DNA of 64,000 bases from Sclerodactyla briareus. Taxonomy: Eukaryota; Echinodermata; Holothuroidea; Dendrochirotida; Sclerodactylidae. This document shows, in pieces, positions 1-11,739 of this stretch; within the stretch, counting starts at the first letter, position 1, and each line of letters begins with the position of its first letter. The notes below the pieces were generated by a model that saw only the letters and a list, made by a program, of their open reading frames with translations, was not told the origin of the DNA and did no database searches. The position numbers and the translations under genes were made by a program. Where the stretch lies: assembly GCA_026419785.1 (NCBI GenBank), contig JAODTK010001155.1, forward strand, positions 62,001 to 126,000, in the 5' to 3' direction.

Positions 1-2322
1 GTAGAGAGCTTGGGTAATCTCGGGGCAAGTGATCACGAATTTACTTTCCAATGTGTCTTGTTCTGTCAATATCCCACGGAGTGTAGAGCATGTTCCTTGT
101 TCGCGAAAACCGATGTGGATGGCATTTCCAGGTTTTTTAGCAAAGTAGATTGGCATAAATTGTTAGAAAGTACGAATGGCTGTTGACTCTGGTAGGTTTC
201 ATTGCTAAAGGTTAACGAGGTTATGAAAGTTTACGTCCTTGGAGGAACCGTCGCGTAATAACACGAGGCCTTCTTGGATAAAAAGGGAAGTTTTTCTGGC
301 CATCCACGTAAGCGGACCACTTATGGCGACTTTAATCGTTCTTCTGGTCCGTGTCTGATCTAGAGCAGTTCAAAGTTCACAAAAGCTTGTCAAGCGTTTA
401 GTTTCTGGTGGCCAAACTTGGATTTCGTTCGAGAGCATATTGCCTCTAATACAGGAGATCCTCGTGTCATTTTTTCTACTTATGTGAGGGGGCCCAGCAA
501 GTTCAGGAAAGCATTGGTCATTTGGATAGATTCCCAACTCGGGTAGGACATATCGATAGCCAGGAGATTGCTAAGGTTCTTAATAATTCTTCTTCGTCTG
601 TTTTTACTCATGAGAATTGGAATTTTGGTGCCCTAGTTGTCGAGGTTTCTGTCTTCTTCTCCGCAGAGTATTGGTAATCTGTGTGTTCGTCGGTTTATTA
701 AAGGAGAAACTGCAGAAGCTTCACAAGTGATAAGCTCTGTCCCGACGGAGTTTATCCTTTCTTACTAAAATCCTTTGCCGACGAGTTGTCCGTTTCCATA
801 TACATTATTTTCAATAAGACCCTACAAGAAGGTATTGTCCCGGATGATTGGAGGAGGCAAATGTTTCTCTATTTTCAAGAAAGTAAACGGGTCTCTTCTT
901 CCTTTAATTACGGCCAGTCAGTCTTACTAGTGTTGTTGCAAGTAATGGAATATCATTCGGGATCAATGGTTGATTATTTCAATGAGCCATATCTGATTAG
1001 AGATTCTCAGCATTGGTTTGGAAGAATCGCTCGTGTGTTTGACTAATCTCTTGGAATTTTATGGAAGATGTTACAAGTACTGTTGACAACGGCAATGCTT
1101 TTGATATAATTTTCCTGGACTTTCAGAAAGCTTTTTGACATGTTCCTCATGGGCGTCTCTTGCGCAAGTTGGAGAGCTTGGTATTGAGGGAATGTCCTCA
1201 AGTGGATTCGTGAGTGCTTCAATAATAGGGAACAACGAGTTGTTCAATTAATGGGCGGTCGTCCTTCTTAGGCAAAAGGTCACTAGTGGTGATTCCCAAG
1301 GGATCGTTCTGGGGGCCAGCTCCTGTTTCTGGCGTAATATATTGACGATCTTGAAGGTTCTGGTTGATTCAAGGGTTAGAAGTCGCTGACGATTACTTAA
1401 TTTGATCCGGGAAGGTTCGGTTCCGAATGATGAGCTGGCTATTGTTCAAGGGAATCTGGATATAATTCCAAATGGTCTTCCGACTGCAGATGTTTTTCAA
1501 TGTCGTACAATTCCAAGTTATGCATGTTGGTTTTCACAATCGCAACGCTTCCTTCAAGTTGAATGGCCGAAATATTCAAGAGGTGATTTTCGAAAAAGAT
1601 CTTGGCGTTTGTTTTGTTTTCGTGTCTTCTTTGGCAACCTTCCAAGCAGTGTTCCGAAGCTGCTAGACGAGGTAATTGGATGCTTGGCTTGATTAGACTT
1701 CCTTCAGTTTCCTTGATAATGCATATTGTTTGTCAGCTGTTTAAGCAGCTGGTAAGACCGCACCTAGAGTATCCTGTACAAGTGTGGGATCCCTACTTTG
1801 CAAAAGACAGCAGGTAAGTTGAGAACGTCAGCGTAGGGCAACATAATGATTCACACTGTCTGAAAAATTTATCTACTATACGAGGAAAGATTAAGGCGTC
1901 CCTCGGTCTAACTACCATGGCTGAGGCGAATTCGGGTGACTTGATCGGTTTCAACATTGGTCCATGGACTCGGGATGGCCTGTCCTTTCCACTACTTTAC
2001 TTCTTTGAATTTTCCAATTTATGGCAAATAGAGGGGCATTGGTCTCAAGCTTTCGTGGCAAGTCGCTGCAGAATGGCCATTCGTAAATATTCTTCTTCGC
2101 AGAGAGTGATCAATGAGTGGAATTGTCTTCCGTGGAAAATGTTGTGTTGCTCCTAATAGTGTGAATGCGTTCAAGACTCAGTCTTGATTTATTTTTCAGG
2201 AATCAAGGGCGTATTCTTTGTTCGAGTTTTGGTTCATTTTCTTTCCTGGGGTGTTGTGGCTCGGGGTCGTTTATGAGGAATCTGTCCTTCCTGACCCTTA
2301 GTCACTAACTAAACTAAACTAT
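1..2322 (+). mobile_element. CR1-like LINE remnant: endonuclease C-terminus plus reverse transcriptase
   Basis: This is a decayed non-LTR retrotransposon that enters from the left edge. Frame 1 at 1-180 reads as the end of an APE endonuclease, with LGASDHEF (SDH at 28-36) and then a DW linker typical of CR1 elements. Reverse transcriptase pieces follow in several frames: a VPDDWRR-type motif near 838, FLDFQKAF (motif A) at 1111-1134 followed by a stop, a degraded PQG-type box near 1295, VADD (1382-1393) in place of FADD, and LFKQLVRPHLEY near 1737. The C-terminal INEWNCLP motif is near 2110. Many stops and shifts show it is dead or badly sequenced. The 3' end is a short CTAAA repeat at 2303-2320. 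Two other fragments of the same family lie at 6012-6430 and 35590-36270. Assignment to the CR1 group is by motif recognition, not phylogeny. Confidence 0.82.
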
Positions 2323-2805
2323 CAATCTAATAACCAGAAATGTGGTCGTGTTTGGGATTGATTGAAGAAATGGGTACCAAATCTCGTAGGCTACACCCTT
2401 CATCTAACGTAATGCCTATTCCAAACCTTATCTTTACCGAACATTGAGCCCTTACCAAAAAACATTCTAACCCTCCTCTGATCGCTAACACTAAATTAAT
2501 ACATGTTATGGATTATTCAATCAGCCATGTTTTTTTTCACCACATTAAAATAAAACGTTTTTTTAGAAGATATTTATGCGAGTCCGGCAACGGCGGAAGG
2601 ATTTTTGGTCATTGTCTAGACCAGCCTGTGAAGGCGAAGTTGGGTGGTAGATGATTACCGACAGAGCCTATGCATTTGTACAAAAAGGTGTGCAAACAGA
2701 TACATTTTGGGGGTTAGATAGGAATACACATACTAGATGTGATGCAAGTAATGTTCAAATTTTTGGAAACGGTGATAAATTCTCTTTTCAAGCGGCGTTT
2801 CAATG
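2323..2805. other. Unassigned AT-rich stretch
   Basis: No coding signal, RNA gene or repeat structure that I can recognise. It separates the first LINE from the GC-rich repeat block. Confidence 0.5.
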
Positions 2806-3170
2806 CCCGCGGAACGGGCGGGCGGGCTTCTAAAATCGCGCACCTTTATTTCAATGGAGACGTTTCCATGCACGCGGGCGGGCGTTTTCTCGAATCGTCA
2901 GTAGCGATTTTTTCCGCCCGCCCGCGTGCCCGCGTGGTATCTCGTAATCGATTTCCGGGAATGTCCCTGCAATCTTACCGGCTTGTAGACGCTAATGGAG
3001 CGTAGAGGACAATTGCACGCGGGCGGGCGGGCGGGCGTTTTCTCGAATCGGTCATGTAGCGATTTTTTCCGCCCGCCCGCGTGCCCGCGTGGTATTTCGT
3101 AATCGATTTCCGGGAATGTCCCTGCAATCTTACCGGCTTGTAGCCCGATAATGGAGAGTAGAGGACAATT
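2806..3170. repeat. GC-rich tandem repeat, two units of about 145 bp
   Basis: Two nearly identical direct units start at 2871 and 3016. Each begins with CACGCGGGCGGGCG, runs through TTTTCTCGAATCG, a CCGCCCGCCCGCG tract and AATCGATTTCCGGGAATGTC, and ends GTAGAGGACAATT. They differ mainly in the number of GGGC tetramers and by a few substitutions. The start (2806-2830) holds another GGGC run. An inverted partial copy lies at 3694-3790. Confidence 0.85.
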
Positions 3171-3462
3171 TTATGTTCGATTAATGTTCCAAGAACATTC
3201 ATAACTGGTTCAACAGTAGGGATGACCGATTTTAAACAGATTGTCTCTATTTTTAACGGCCACACACCTAATTGAACACGTATTTACACAATTACATATG
3301 TTTAAACCATTGATATGTCAAGTATTTGCTAATTAATCTCCAAAAACCTGTAAATTGGTGAATTTTAATAGTGGGCCGCAATCGTTGACATTTAGAACAA
3401 TGGTTCTCAGAAAATGAACACCGGTGTTTAGGTTTCAACACTAGTATGCGTCTCGTGTTTGA

Positions 3463-3472
3463 TAAATAATAA

Positions 3473-3507
<35 letters not shown>

Positions 3508-3514
3508 TAATACT

Positions 3515-3573
<59 letters not shown>

Positions 3574-3574
3574 A

Positions 3575-3609
<35 letters not shown>

Positions 3610-3655
3610 CACCAATTATAATAACAACAATAATAATAATAACAATAATAATAGT
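3463..3655. repeat. (AAT)n microsatellite with interruptions
   Basis: About 190 bp of AAT units are broken by single ACT, AT and AAC variants. It lies between the two inverted GC-rich arms. Confidence 0.97.
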
Positions 3656-3693
3656 AGGCTACATCGGTTCTTATATAGCGCATATACGTGCGC

Positions 3694-3792
3694 AGGTGCG
3701 TGACTCGAGAAAACGCCCACCCGCCCGCCCGCGTGCATGGAAACGAGTCTTCCAAACGCCCGCCCGTCCGCCCGCCCGCCTGACACGCCATA
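3694..3792 (-). repeat. Inverted partial copy of the GC-rich repeat
   Basis: Read on the minus strand, this repeats the core seen at 2860-2905: CGTTTCCATGCACGCGG, then GGGC units, then TTTTCTCGA. It also has an extra GGGC run at its outer end. Together with 2806-3170 it forms an inverted pair around the AAT microsatellite. Confidence 0.8.
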
Positions 3793-4200
3793 GTCCCATG
3801 CATGTGGTTTGGCATAAGCAATTCTTATTCCAGTAGGCTGTCACTCTTCAGATCTTATGTATTAGTTAACCCACACTACTACTGTGAAATCTAACGACCC
3901 TGTTGAATCATAATAGCTTAGCTTTTCGACATAACTATGCTACTTCCAATATTCCGTTCTCGTGAAGGCCCCTAAAAGGGAATATTTATATCAAAACAAG
4001 TATTTAACGTTTTCGAACCCCAAAGTGACGTCATACAACTCTAGTATGTTTATTGACGGATTGAAACCAGAGATGGTCGTGTGAAGAAAAGCTTTAAACA
4101 GCGAGCAAAACAAAGTCGTTAGGTTTGACAGTTTACGGTCAGATGCGATATTCTGATGTTGCAAAATAAACAAATGCCTTACACTGAGGAGATAACACTT
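3793..4200. other. Unassigned stretch with one CRE-type palindrome
   Basis: No gene is recognisable. A perfect TGACGTCA palindrome is at 4026-4033. The same octamer occurs in the repeat pair at 33.9 and 35.2 kb. A regulatory role is not shown. Confidence 0.4.
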
Positions 4201-4365
4201 ATCATGTCATGTATCCTATGTCAACAGTGGAACACAACTCACAGAGATCAGTTCACCTTAAAAACTCACACTAAACATTCATCATGTCATGTATCCTATG
4301 TCAACAGTAGAACACAGCTCACAGAGATCAGTTCACCTTAAAAACTCACACTAAACGCTCATCAT
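4201..4365. repeat. 80-bp tandem duplication, two units
   Basis: The units start at 4201 and 4281 with ATCATGTCATGTATCC and end in AAAAACTCACACTAAAC. They differ at only a few positions. A short in-frame ORF across them is a by-product of the duplication. Confidence 0.9.
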
Positions 4366-4539
4366 GCGACGCACGGGGGATTTGCGAAAAAATAGGAGTG
4401 CTGAATAATGCATAGTACTCTTCTACAGCCATCTGACACCATACTCAGATTCTTGTTATATTCTTTGTTAGTAAGTTCCAGGTTGGCTTTGAAATCACAT
4501 GAGACATATTTGTCTTTCCAGTGATTATCCAATCACTGA

Positions 4540-5400
4540 AAGCTGAAAAGCTGAATAACTGAAAGCTTGTAGAGGTAATAAGGTTGTTCCAAGCCTGTGT
4601 GACCTAGTAGTAAGAAGGTTCATTTTGCTCTATTTAGAAACAGTAGGAACAGTCATGAACGTGCATAAGAGGAGGTCGTATCATAAATTCGTGTGAGTAG
4701 CTTGTAGACTTCAATCATATCGCATCCTAATCGCCTATGAGCTAGATTAGGTAACATGAGAGAGCTTGCAGTAGTTTATTCATATCTTTGTCTTCCATGC
4801 CGGGAATCAGCTTTGTTGCTCTTCTCTGTATATACCTAATGGTTCCAATTTATAACGATACCACACTGCATTTGCATATTTAAAATGTGGTCTGACGAGA
4901 GCTTTGAACAAAACAAGGAATGTTTCCTCCTCCGAGAAGGTGAAAGAACAGCAGAAAAAATCCTGATACTGGTTGCCTTATTGAATTTCTCACTAATGTG
5001 TTCTTCAAAACCTAAATAACGGTCAATAATCCAACCAATGTATTTCTCATTGGGTCTATACCTGAGGTCACAGTTATAGAGTTGAAAAGTATGTTCAGGT
5101 AAGAACCTGTTACCGATAGCAAGCACTTCACACTCCTCAGGGTGTAGATTCAGTTGTTATTTTCCTGACCAGGTATGTAGTGCAATTAGTTCCTTATTCT
5201 TGTTGCAGAGCTTCGATACCCTTCGATACCCAAGTGATGTTAAAAACTTCTGTAATTATCCGTAACATATAACAATCTGAAGTTGTATTATCAGGCGAGT
5301 CATTAATATAAATAACAACTAACATTGTACACAGGACACTGTCCGAGGACTGGAGGCTGGAAGGGAGCATTCTTCCATTAAAAAAGTCATTTCATCAAAG
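4540..5400 (-). mobile_element. CR1/jockey-group LINE reverse transcriptase fragment
   Basis: Minus-strand translation in shifting frames gives an ordered RT C-terminal half. YINDSPDNTTSDC and a degenerate ADD box lie near 5240-5320. A thumb region with KYIGWIIDRYLGFEEHIS and KATSIR runs through 5126-4836. QRRATKLIPGMEDKD (about 4840-4790) and MIEVYKLLTRIYD (about 4720-4680) follow. These match the usual order in CR1-type elements (ADD, DLGV, QRRATK, GDMIEVYK). The fragment lacks the endonuclease and early RT motifs. Its sequence differs from the family at 1-2322, so it is a separate family. Confidence 0.72.
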
Positions 5401-5800
5401 GGCTCTCAAAGTCGCTAATCGCTGGCAGTTTTAGGACAGGGTTTACATAATGGATGGAAACCTCTTTCCGTGGAAACAGTGATCAAAATGTGATCGAAGG
5501 CTACTCAAGGTACCTTGTTGGCCTACAATTTATTGTTTGAAGTCTGAAAAGTTGGGGCACAAAAATGTGTAGCGGAATAATGTGAGGAGGCTTATACTTA
5601 ACATAAAAGGGTTGCCATGTAGGGGAACGATCCCTATTAGCTTGGGGCAGGTTCAAAGTCACCTATGGTCAACAGAGGTCAAAATGTAAAATCCATGTGA
5701 GCACGATAACTGTGCGACGAAATGATGTGGAGACCTCATACTTGCACGAAGGCTTGCCATTTGGAGTTTGGAGGTCACAGTCCATTATAATGACATTAAC
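5401..5800 (-). repeat. Diverged fragment of the TGACCT-rich dispersed repeat, plus unassigned flank
   Basis: On the minus strand, 5640-5780 contains TTTGACCTCTGTTGACC followed by GTGACTTTGAACCTG. This resembles the spacing seen in the repeat blocks at 36.7 and 61.3 kb. The rest (5401-5640) contains a weakly similar GGGATCGTTC segment but is not clearly assignable. Confidence 0.45.
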
Positions 5801-5818
5801 AAGAGGAAACATCCCTTC

Positions 5819-5935
5819 ATAGATAGATAGATAGATAGATAGATAGTAGATAGATAGATAGATAGATAGATAGATCGATAGATAGATAGATCGATAGATA
5901 GATAGATAGATGATAGATAGATAGATAGATAGATA
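5819..5935. repeat. (GATA)n microsatellite
   Basis: About 117 bp of GATA units with three GATC-type interruptions and two single-base phase slips. Confidence 0.97.
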
Positions 5936-6011
5936 TAACTTATTAAATTCTCTGGCAAGGAAAATTACATGTCTGCAGTAAAAGGTTATAACATAAACAA
6001 TAAACAATACT

Positions 6012-6430
6012 TCGGCATTTAGTTTAGTTTAGTGAAAAAGGCCACGAAGCCACAACATCCCAAAAGAGAAGAACAACCAGATGCTCGAAGAAGTCGCCCA
6101 CAATTCTTGAAAAATAAATCAAGACTGTTCTCGAATGCATTCACACTCTTAGAGAGAACAACATCTTCAGGAAGGCTATTCCGCTCATTAATAACACTCT
6201 GGGAGAAGGAATATTTCCGAATGTCCATCTACAGCGTTTACCACGAAGCTTGAGTCAACGACCCCTATTGGTGGTACTTTTGGAAACTCAAAGGAATAGT
6301 GGAATGGAAGGCCCTCGACAACCATGACCATTCTAAAACTGAATAAAATCACCACGAATTCGTCTCAGCTTCCTCGAAGTTAGACCGAGAACGCCTTAAT
6401 CTCTCCTCTTAAGGTAAATCTATAAGAGAT
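6012..6430 (-). mobile_element. 3' fragment of the CR1-like family seen at 1-2322
   Basis: Read on the minus strand, this is the last part of the RT ORF and the 3' end. It shows RLRR, RGH, then RKYSFSQSVINERNSLPEDV and SVNAFENSLDLFF. The same ordered motifs occur at 1880-2200 and 35850-36150. The 3' terminus is TTTTTCACTAAACTAAACTAAA (complement of 6019-6040), the same CTAAA tail as the other copies. The severe 5' truncation is typical of LINE integration. Confidence 0.85.
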
Positions 6431-8499
6431 TGAAATAATCTAGTGGCCCTCCGCTGAACTTTAACAGATAAGCCGTGAGAACTGTATAACATTGAAAAAG
6501 GCACATAGAAAATAGCAAAACACTGAGCGGTTCGTGTTCTTTTTCTTGCTCGTAAAATAGGTTCATGACGAGAAGAAAATACATGCCGTGAAATACGACG
6601 CTCACTTGAAAGTATTCGTCAGCGTCGTTCCTACATTCTTGTATATGTCGTGACAATACTTTGATTGGGGTCTGATAAGAGTTGTGTTCCTGTGTATGTT
6701 CTCTTTCAACGTTGCAGTTACGCAGGTTGCGATTCGCGATTCGCACCCCTTCATTGCGCTTCTGCAGTTGGTACAGTAGGGAATTAATCATTCGTTTACA
6801 CAATTAAGTGTTTCGTCACTCATACTCCTCACCTTGATAACTATCTGTGATACCGTAACTGAGTTACTAATTCAAGTTGTTGATAATGTTGTGGTTGTAA
6901 TCTTACTATCTCACAAATGACACTCCTATACATTGATTCCCCTACGACTTACATTCAATGTACGAGCGAGCATTTCAGAGCAACGAAAGAAGAAAGAAGA
7001 CAAGAAAAGAATCACGGATACATACTCGAACGCACAAGCCAGCGACCGGTTCGCCCTAAACCATGAAGCACCACACATATTTGCAAACATAACTGGTAAA
7101 CATCAACAACATCATGACGACGTTACCCTCTGAGTTCTCTGTGTTTTTCCAAGCCTTAAATAGAACGCAAACAGCCTTCTCGCCTGTCTCAGAACTGAGA
7201 GTGTACTTCAGGGGCAGAGTCGCCCCTAACGATATGTTTGCTTATTGAGTAGGAATGAAGTCATGAGGCTTTTCACTCTTTTTCTAGTCACAATGACCTC
7301 ATGATTCGAATCCCTCGTCAATCCTAGAGTATCCATTTGTTCAATACGTCAATCTTCGTACTTCAAACTCAGCATAATGTCATTACATTCACTGCATGGT
7401 ACACGACCGTACGAACGCAGCCTAGCTATGAATTACTGCTTTGTTGACACATTGATTTAAAGATCGAAATGGGTTTTGCATGTGGATACTAGTAACTATT
7501 TTAGATTCCGTTTCATGAAATAAGCGTCAACTCATACCTCCTGGGAATAGACTGACGAGAATGTAAATGGTAACAAACATGTCGTTTACGCGATCGGGGA
7601 ATTTCCGCCTCGCGTGAGTGGTGGGATTTATGAGAGTGTGGATGAAGAATATGATTTAGAATAATGTCAATATGATACTATTACGGATCACACATGTTTC
7701 ATGAGGTATGTTTTTAATGTACATTATGTGAGAGGTGGCCACATACGGACATACCCGATATAGGAGTTACCTCACTGTCCCTAAAAAAATATAAAATTAC
7801 TGACATAAGCTGACATTTTTCGGTCACAGGTAATTATATTTTTCATATCAGGTTTGCTTAGGTATACTTGAATTAGTACACTGTGGAACGAAATTGATGA
7901 TTTCCGACAATCGAATTACGGCACGAGAGGCATATCACCTGCTGTAGTGACCAGAAATTATTCCATGGTCTTGTTGGGAATTGCTATAAACGAAAATTGA
8001 AGCTAGAAGATGAACACGGAGATAAAAAAAAAAAAAAAAAACAGCAGAATTTCCAAATCGAACGGTGTGATAAATCGTCTGGAGTGCAGGGAACAAGGAC
8101 ACTCTGTTTCATATAATGCGCGTATATTCCTACAACTAAACCTCTCGATGTTCAAATGCATCACTTTAGTTATGCTACATGGAATCACTGCGTTTCAGGA
8201 TTGCTCTTGCGAGATATATACCCTCTTACTCGCAGTGATGGCCGTGTCTGTCGAGCAATTTGACACCGCCTCTTGTAGAACCTGCACGCAGAATCAGTAT
8301 CGGATCCTTAGAAATTTGTTAATATGTCAAACGTAGTAGAAATTTTAGCTACATGGGTTTGTGCTGTCTGCTTCGACAACATAAAAATGCTCGACAAAGC
8401 GTAGCTTGGATGAAATGTTCTCCGATTCCAGGCAATCGCGTGTTTTGTCATTCTGTCTTGAACCAAGGTTTAATGGACTCAACATCAGATTTTACCGTC
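6431..8499. other. Unassigned, AT-rich, no gene recognised
   Basis: The ORFs here have no family resemblance and no supporting context. A 17-base A run is near 8025. An isolated tRNA B-box-like string (GATTCGAATCCC) near 7306 sits beside a short inverted repeat, without a matching A box. Confidence 0.5.
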
Positions 8500-8690
8500 A
8501 TAACGTCTATCGATTTTGAGTTCGAATCCCAGATTAGCCTGAGAGGCTCTTACTGAATAATTCCTAGACAAGGCATGTCTCCTCGATAGGCACACGCTAC
8601 CCACGTGGAAGGTAGGGACCCTGCACCTCATGTGGTGGATCTTCTTAGAAATTCCTTCATTTTCATTATCATTATTTTTACAATTGTCAT
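8500..8690 (+). mobile_element. tRNA-derived SINE, decayed copy
   Basis: A near-consensus Pol III B box, GAGTTCGAATCCC, lies at 8518-8530. The downstream body shares GACAAGGC(A)TGTCTCCT and CGC(T/C)ACCCACGTG with the SINE at 57728-58090, in the same order and at similar spacing. The stretch ends in an ATTATC-rich tail. The A box is not recognisable, so this copy is 5'-decayed or truncated, and its body is shorter than the other copy. Confidence 0.65.
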
Positions 8691-9190
8691 TTCCGGCCGC
8701 CTCTTCCAGGGTGGTTTTGAGGGTTTGGTGGGTCTCATAGGTCTTTCGGATCCTTGTATTCGCTTTCCTACAAACCTTGCTGTGGAGAACATTGGTAGAT
8801 TAGTTTTAGTAATGCTGTTTGTCGGGATATCTTGGAAACTTTCTGGCCAGATTCGCTTCCTGCACCATCTGGTTGAGCTGCGGTCGGTACTTCTGTATAT
8901 TCAGACAAGTGATCTAGTTTCCTTCATTCTTCATCTTGGTAGCCGCCCCCTCTCGTTGACTATCTCTCCAGCGAGCGTTCCCGCTGGTGGAACCAGAGAC
9001 CGGAATGGTCTCCGACCTCTCCGTTGTGGAGGTGGTATAGTGTTTCTCGTTATTGGACTGGTGGAGGCTCAATTGGGTTTACCTGTTTCTGGGTGGTGTC
9101 CATATGAATAATCAGAAGATGACAAGTGGGTGGTCAGCTAGTCTCTGCATTGGCATTGATGCATTCGGTACAATTATTATTAGCCATAGA
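8691..9190. other. Unassigned stretch with an uncharacterised hydrophobic ORF
   Basis: An ORF of 168 codons (8605-9111, plus) covers most of the stretch, but its first part is SINE sequence. It has a hydrophobic segment near residues 17-31 and no motif I recognise. I do not call it a gene. Confidence 0.3.
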
Positions 9191-9200
9191 CGTTGCTGTC

Positions 9201-9275
9201 GCAGCAGCAGCAGTAGTAGCAGCAGTAGTAGTATTATTATTATTAGCAGTAGTAGTAGTAGTAGTAGTAGTATTT
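9201..9275. repeat. Mixed CAG/TAG/ATT trinucleotide microsatellite
   Basis: Runs of GCA and GTA grade into ATT units and back into AGT units. Confidence 0.95.
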
Positions 9276-9398
9276 GGTGCAGTTTTTCTTAACTATTAGA
9301 TATTTGTGCACCGATCCTCACATGCACATTCTTGGTTGTGCTTTGACTAGCTATACAGACCTGAATGTTGCACTTCCAAATGATACTGCACTTTAATA

Positions 9399-9785
9399 TT
9401 AGGTGCCTCTACGGTCGTTTTGCTGGTCTGTGACATAATCAACTCCCTCCAAAGACGAGCCAAATATTATGCAACGAGATTCTCCATCAGCTGGATGTAC
9501 TTCCAAGTTCATTTCCTGATAAGCTCGTAAACCTGTGTCTATTTCAGACTTTGTGGCATTATATTGATTGCGCAAAATGCAGGTTAGACTATCAAATGAT
9601 TGATCGCCTTTTGCGAGAAACACAGGTGAAGCCGTAAACAGATAATCCATCCAATTTCGAGATTGGACGTCTGAGTTTATATCCTGCTCTACCGAGCAAT
9701 ACCATGAGGTAGACGTCAATGCCTTCGAAAGCTCCACATAATTATTGTGGTATTTTGCAGCAAAGAGACATGACAATAGTTCCAT
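9399..9785 (-). CDS. Unrecognised 128-residue ORF, possible coding exon
   Basis: An open frame runs from ATG at 9785 to a stop at 9399. It begins MELLSCLFAAKYHNNYVEL and ends near TDQQNDRRGT. The composition is balanced, with five Cys, four Trp/Met-rich spots and no repeats, unlike most spurious frames nearby. There is no clear signal peptide or membrane segment, and no family is recognised. The triplet before the ATG is TAG, which is either an upstream stop or the AG of a splice acceptor directly before the start codon. No neighbouring exon is identifiable. It could be a single small gene, one exon of a larger gene, or a chance ORF. Confidence 0.25.
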   Translation of the reverse strand: MELLSCLFAAKYHNNYVELSKALTSTSWYCSVEQDINSDVQSRNWMDYLFTASPVFLAKGDQSFDSLTCILRNQYNATKSEIDTGLRAYQEMNLEVHPADGESRCIIFGSSLEGVDYVTDQQNDRRGT

Positions 9786-9789
9786 CTAC

Positions 9790-10315
9790 CAGTTTGTAGT
9801 GAGTAGTTTGCACTAAGAATGCATTGTACAGTAGTGCATGTGGCGATTAATTACAGCAGCATTAGCACTAAGTAGACAGTGGTCAAGTCGGCATGGGAAA
9901 TACGCTTCGGTAGACAAAACCAGGACTGATCAGGTGCTGGAACAGACAGGGTATGATGGGTAGGGAGGGGGAGAGGAACTATGGTATTTTCTGCATAATA
10001 AAGACCAGATTCCAAAGATAGTATATACGTACTGACGTATGCAGGCAACTGAAGCGTAATACCGTAATCGAGAAGTGGTCCAGGAGGTATCACAGCACTC
10101 TTAATTTTATTCTTCAAGATCTGCAGCAGTTCGATAACTCACTCAGGCAGGAAAAGAGAAACAGTGTAGCGCCTAGCCTCTTGGGATTCATTCCCGTGTT
10201 GTATTTGTGTTCAGTCATGTAGAATATGGTACGATATGTTCATTCCTATTGAGGACCAACTCTTCGGCAACCGACTTGTCTGACTATTCCATCACCATTT
10301 TCATGAAATATATAA
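9790..10315. other. Unassigned stretch
   Basis: No gene, RNA or repeat is recognised between the small ORF and the 249-bp tandem duplication. Confidence 0.5.
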
Positions 10316-10815
10316 CGATGGGACGGTTTCTTAACTAGATAGTACTTATCGACCTGAAGCCTACATAGAGTGTCTCCAGTGCGTGAGACAGCACACGGTA
10401 TACTTCGCACTCCTGTTTTAGGCTAGGGTTCCATAGAAACGGGTGTCGTCTGCAGTATGGATGCGAGAATGGCCATTCTGCGGAGGATACTGATATTTTA
10501 GAAGGGATTGAACTGTATGATAAGATGAAAGATCAATAAATATCGAGCAACTCATGAGTGAGCACGATGGGACGGTTTCTTAACTAGATAGTACTTATCG
10601 ACCTGAAGCCTACATAGAGTGTCTTTAGTGCGTGAGACGGCACACGGTATACTTCGCACTCCTGTTTTAGGCTAGGGTTCCATAGATACGGGTGTCGTCT
10701 TCAGTATGGATGTGAGAATCGCCATTCTGCGGAGGATATTGATATTTTAGAAGGGATTGAACTGTATGATAAGATGGAAGATCAATAAATATCGAGCAAC
10801 TCATGAGTGAGCACG
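10316..10815. repeat. 249-bp tandem duplication, two units
   Basis: Both units begin CGATGGGACGGTTTC (10316 and 10565) and end near CTCATGAGTGAGCACG. The second repeats the first with only scattered substitutions, roughly one per 30 bases by eye, and essentially no indels. This points to a recent duplication. Confidence 0.93.
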
Positions 10816-11735
10816 CTGATTGCTTTATGAGGAAGGTATTCCCTGGAATCAAATCAAAATCGTCGTGATGCGCACATTACTTTTGCCATCACAGTGCTCG
10901 TTCCATTCATTCGGATGATTTTTGCTACTACAGAACTTGTCTCCATCTCTTCGAATCTATTGTAGCTCATCTAGGCACGTGTCATTGTCTTACTCGCATG
11001 AACCCGTCATTTGTGGTGTCTTGCATGCCGATTACAACACCGGCATCTATGGAACCATAGCCTTACTCTGCATAACGTACTACTGCAGAGACAACTGTTG
11101 GGCGTCAAAATGCCGAAATTGGTAATGTCTCGTGGGATCCGTAAAACCATTCTCTATTTTGACCCATGTTCAGACCAGAAAGAGGAGGTTGGGGGCAGAG
11201 TGAAATATTATGATACGAAATATTATGATATATTGTCAGAGGTCACCATGGACGTCGGAGTTTTTAAAAAGTGGGGACATGAAGAAGTTAATGTATATAT
11301 ATTTTTTTCTTCAATAATATGTGTTATACAATCACAATACACTCAGTGACAGAAATGTTTTACAAACTATACTGGACACGTAAAAGAACTGTTGTGTTCG
11401 ACTGAAGAGCAAACCTGAAAGAGAAAACTGTTACTGTTGGTTTTAACGGGCTGTACGTGTTACAATCATGCACTGCTAATACTAATCACACCATGTAGAA
11501 CATGTGGTACAAAAATATACTTCAGAAGATCTTACTGACTATGCAATTGTTTCGGATGATGAAAAATACATCGATTCTTTCAGACTAGTTGAATTCAATT
11601 CACCCAATTAACGTGTAGGCTTTAAAAGTTGTAATTCACGATTATTTCTTCTCTCAACATATTAATATTCATTCTCAAAACATTTACAAAACACTATAAT
11701 ACTCTGGAACAGGTTTAATATATCCACTGTAACAT
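10816..11735. other. Unassigned, AT-rich
   Basis: It holds short ORFs without family resemblance and simple AT-rich DNA. No RNA gene is seen. Confidence 0.5.
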
Positions 11736-11739
11736 ATAA

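Noticed and set aside
7255-7320. tRNA gene or SINE around a GATTCGAATCCC B box
   Set aside because: No A box at the right distance and no tRNA fold. The nearby TCATGAGG/CCTCATGA pair is a separate short inverted repeat.
10640-11110. HTEDDTRIYGTL-type text resembling an RT catalytic box, on the minus strand of the 249-bp repeat
   Set aside because: No other RT motif precedes or follows it in any frame, and the box lacks the aromatic residue usually before ADD.
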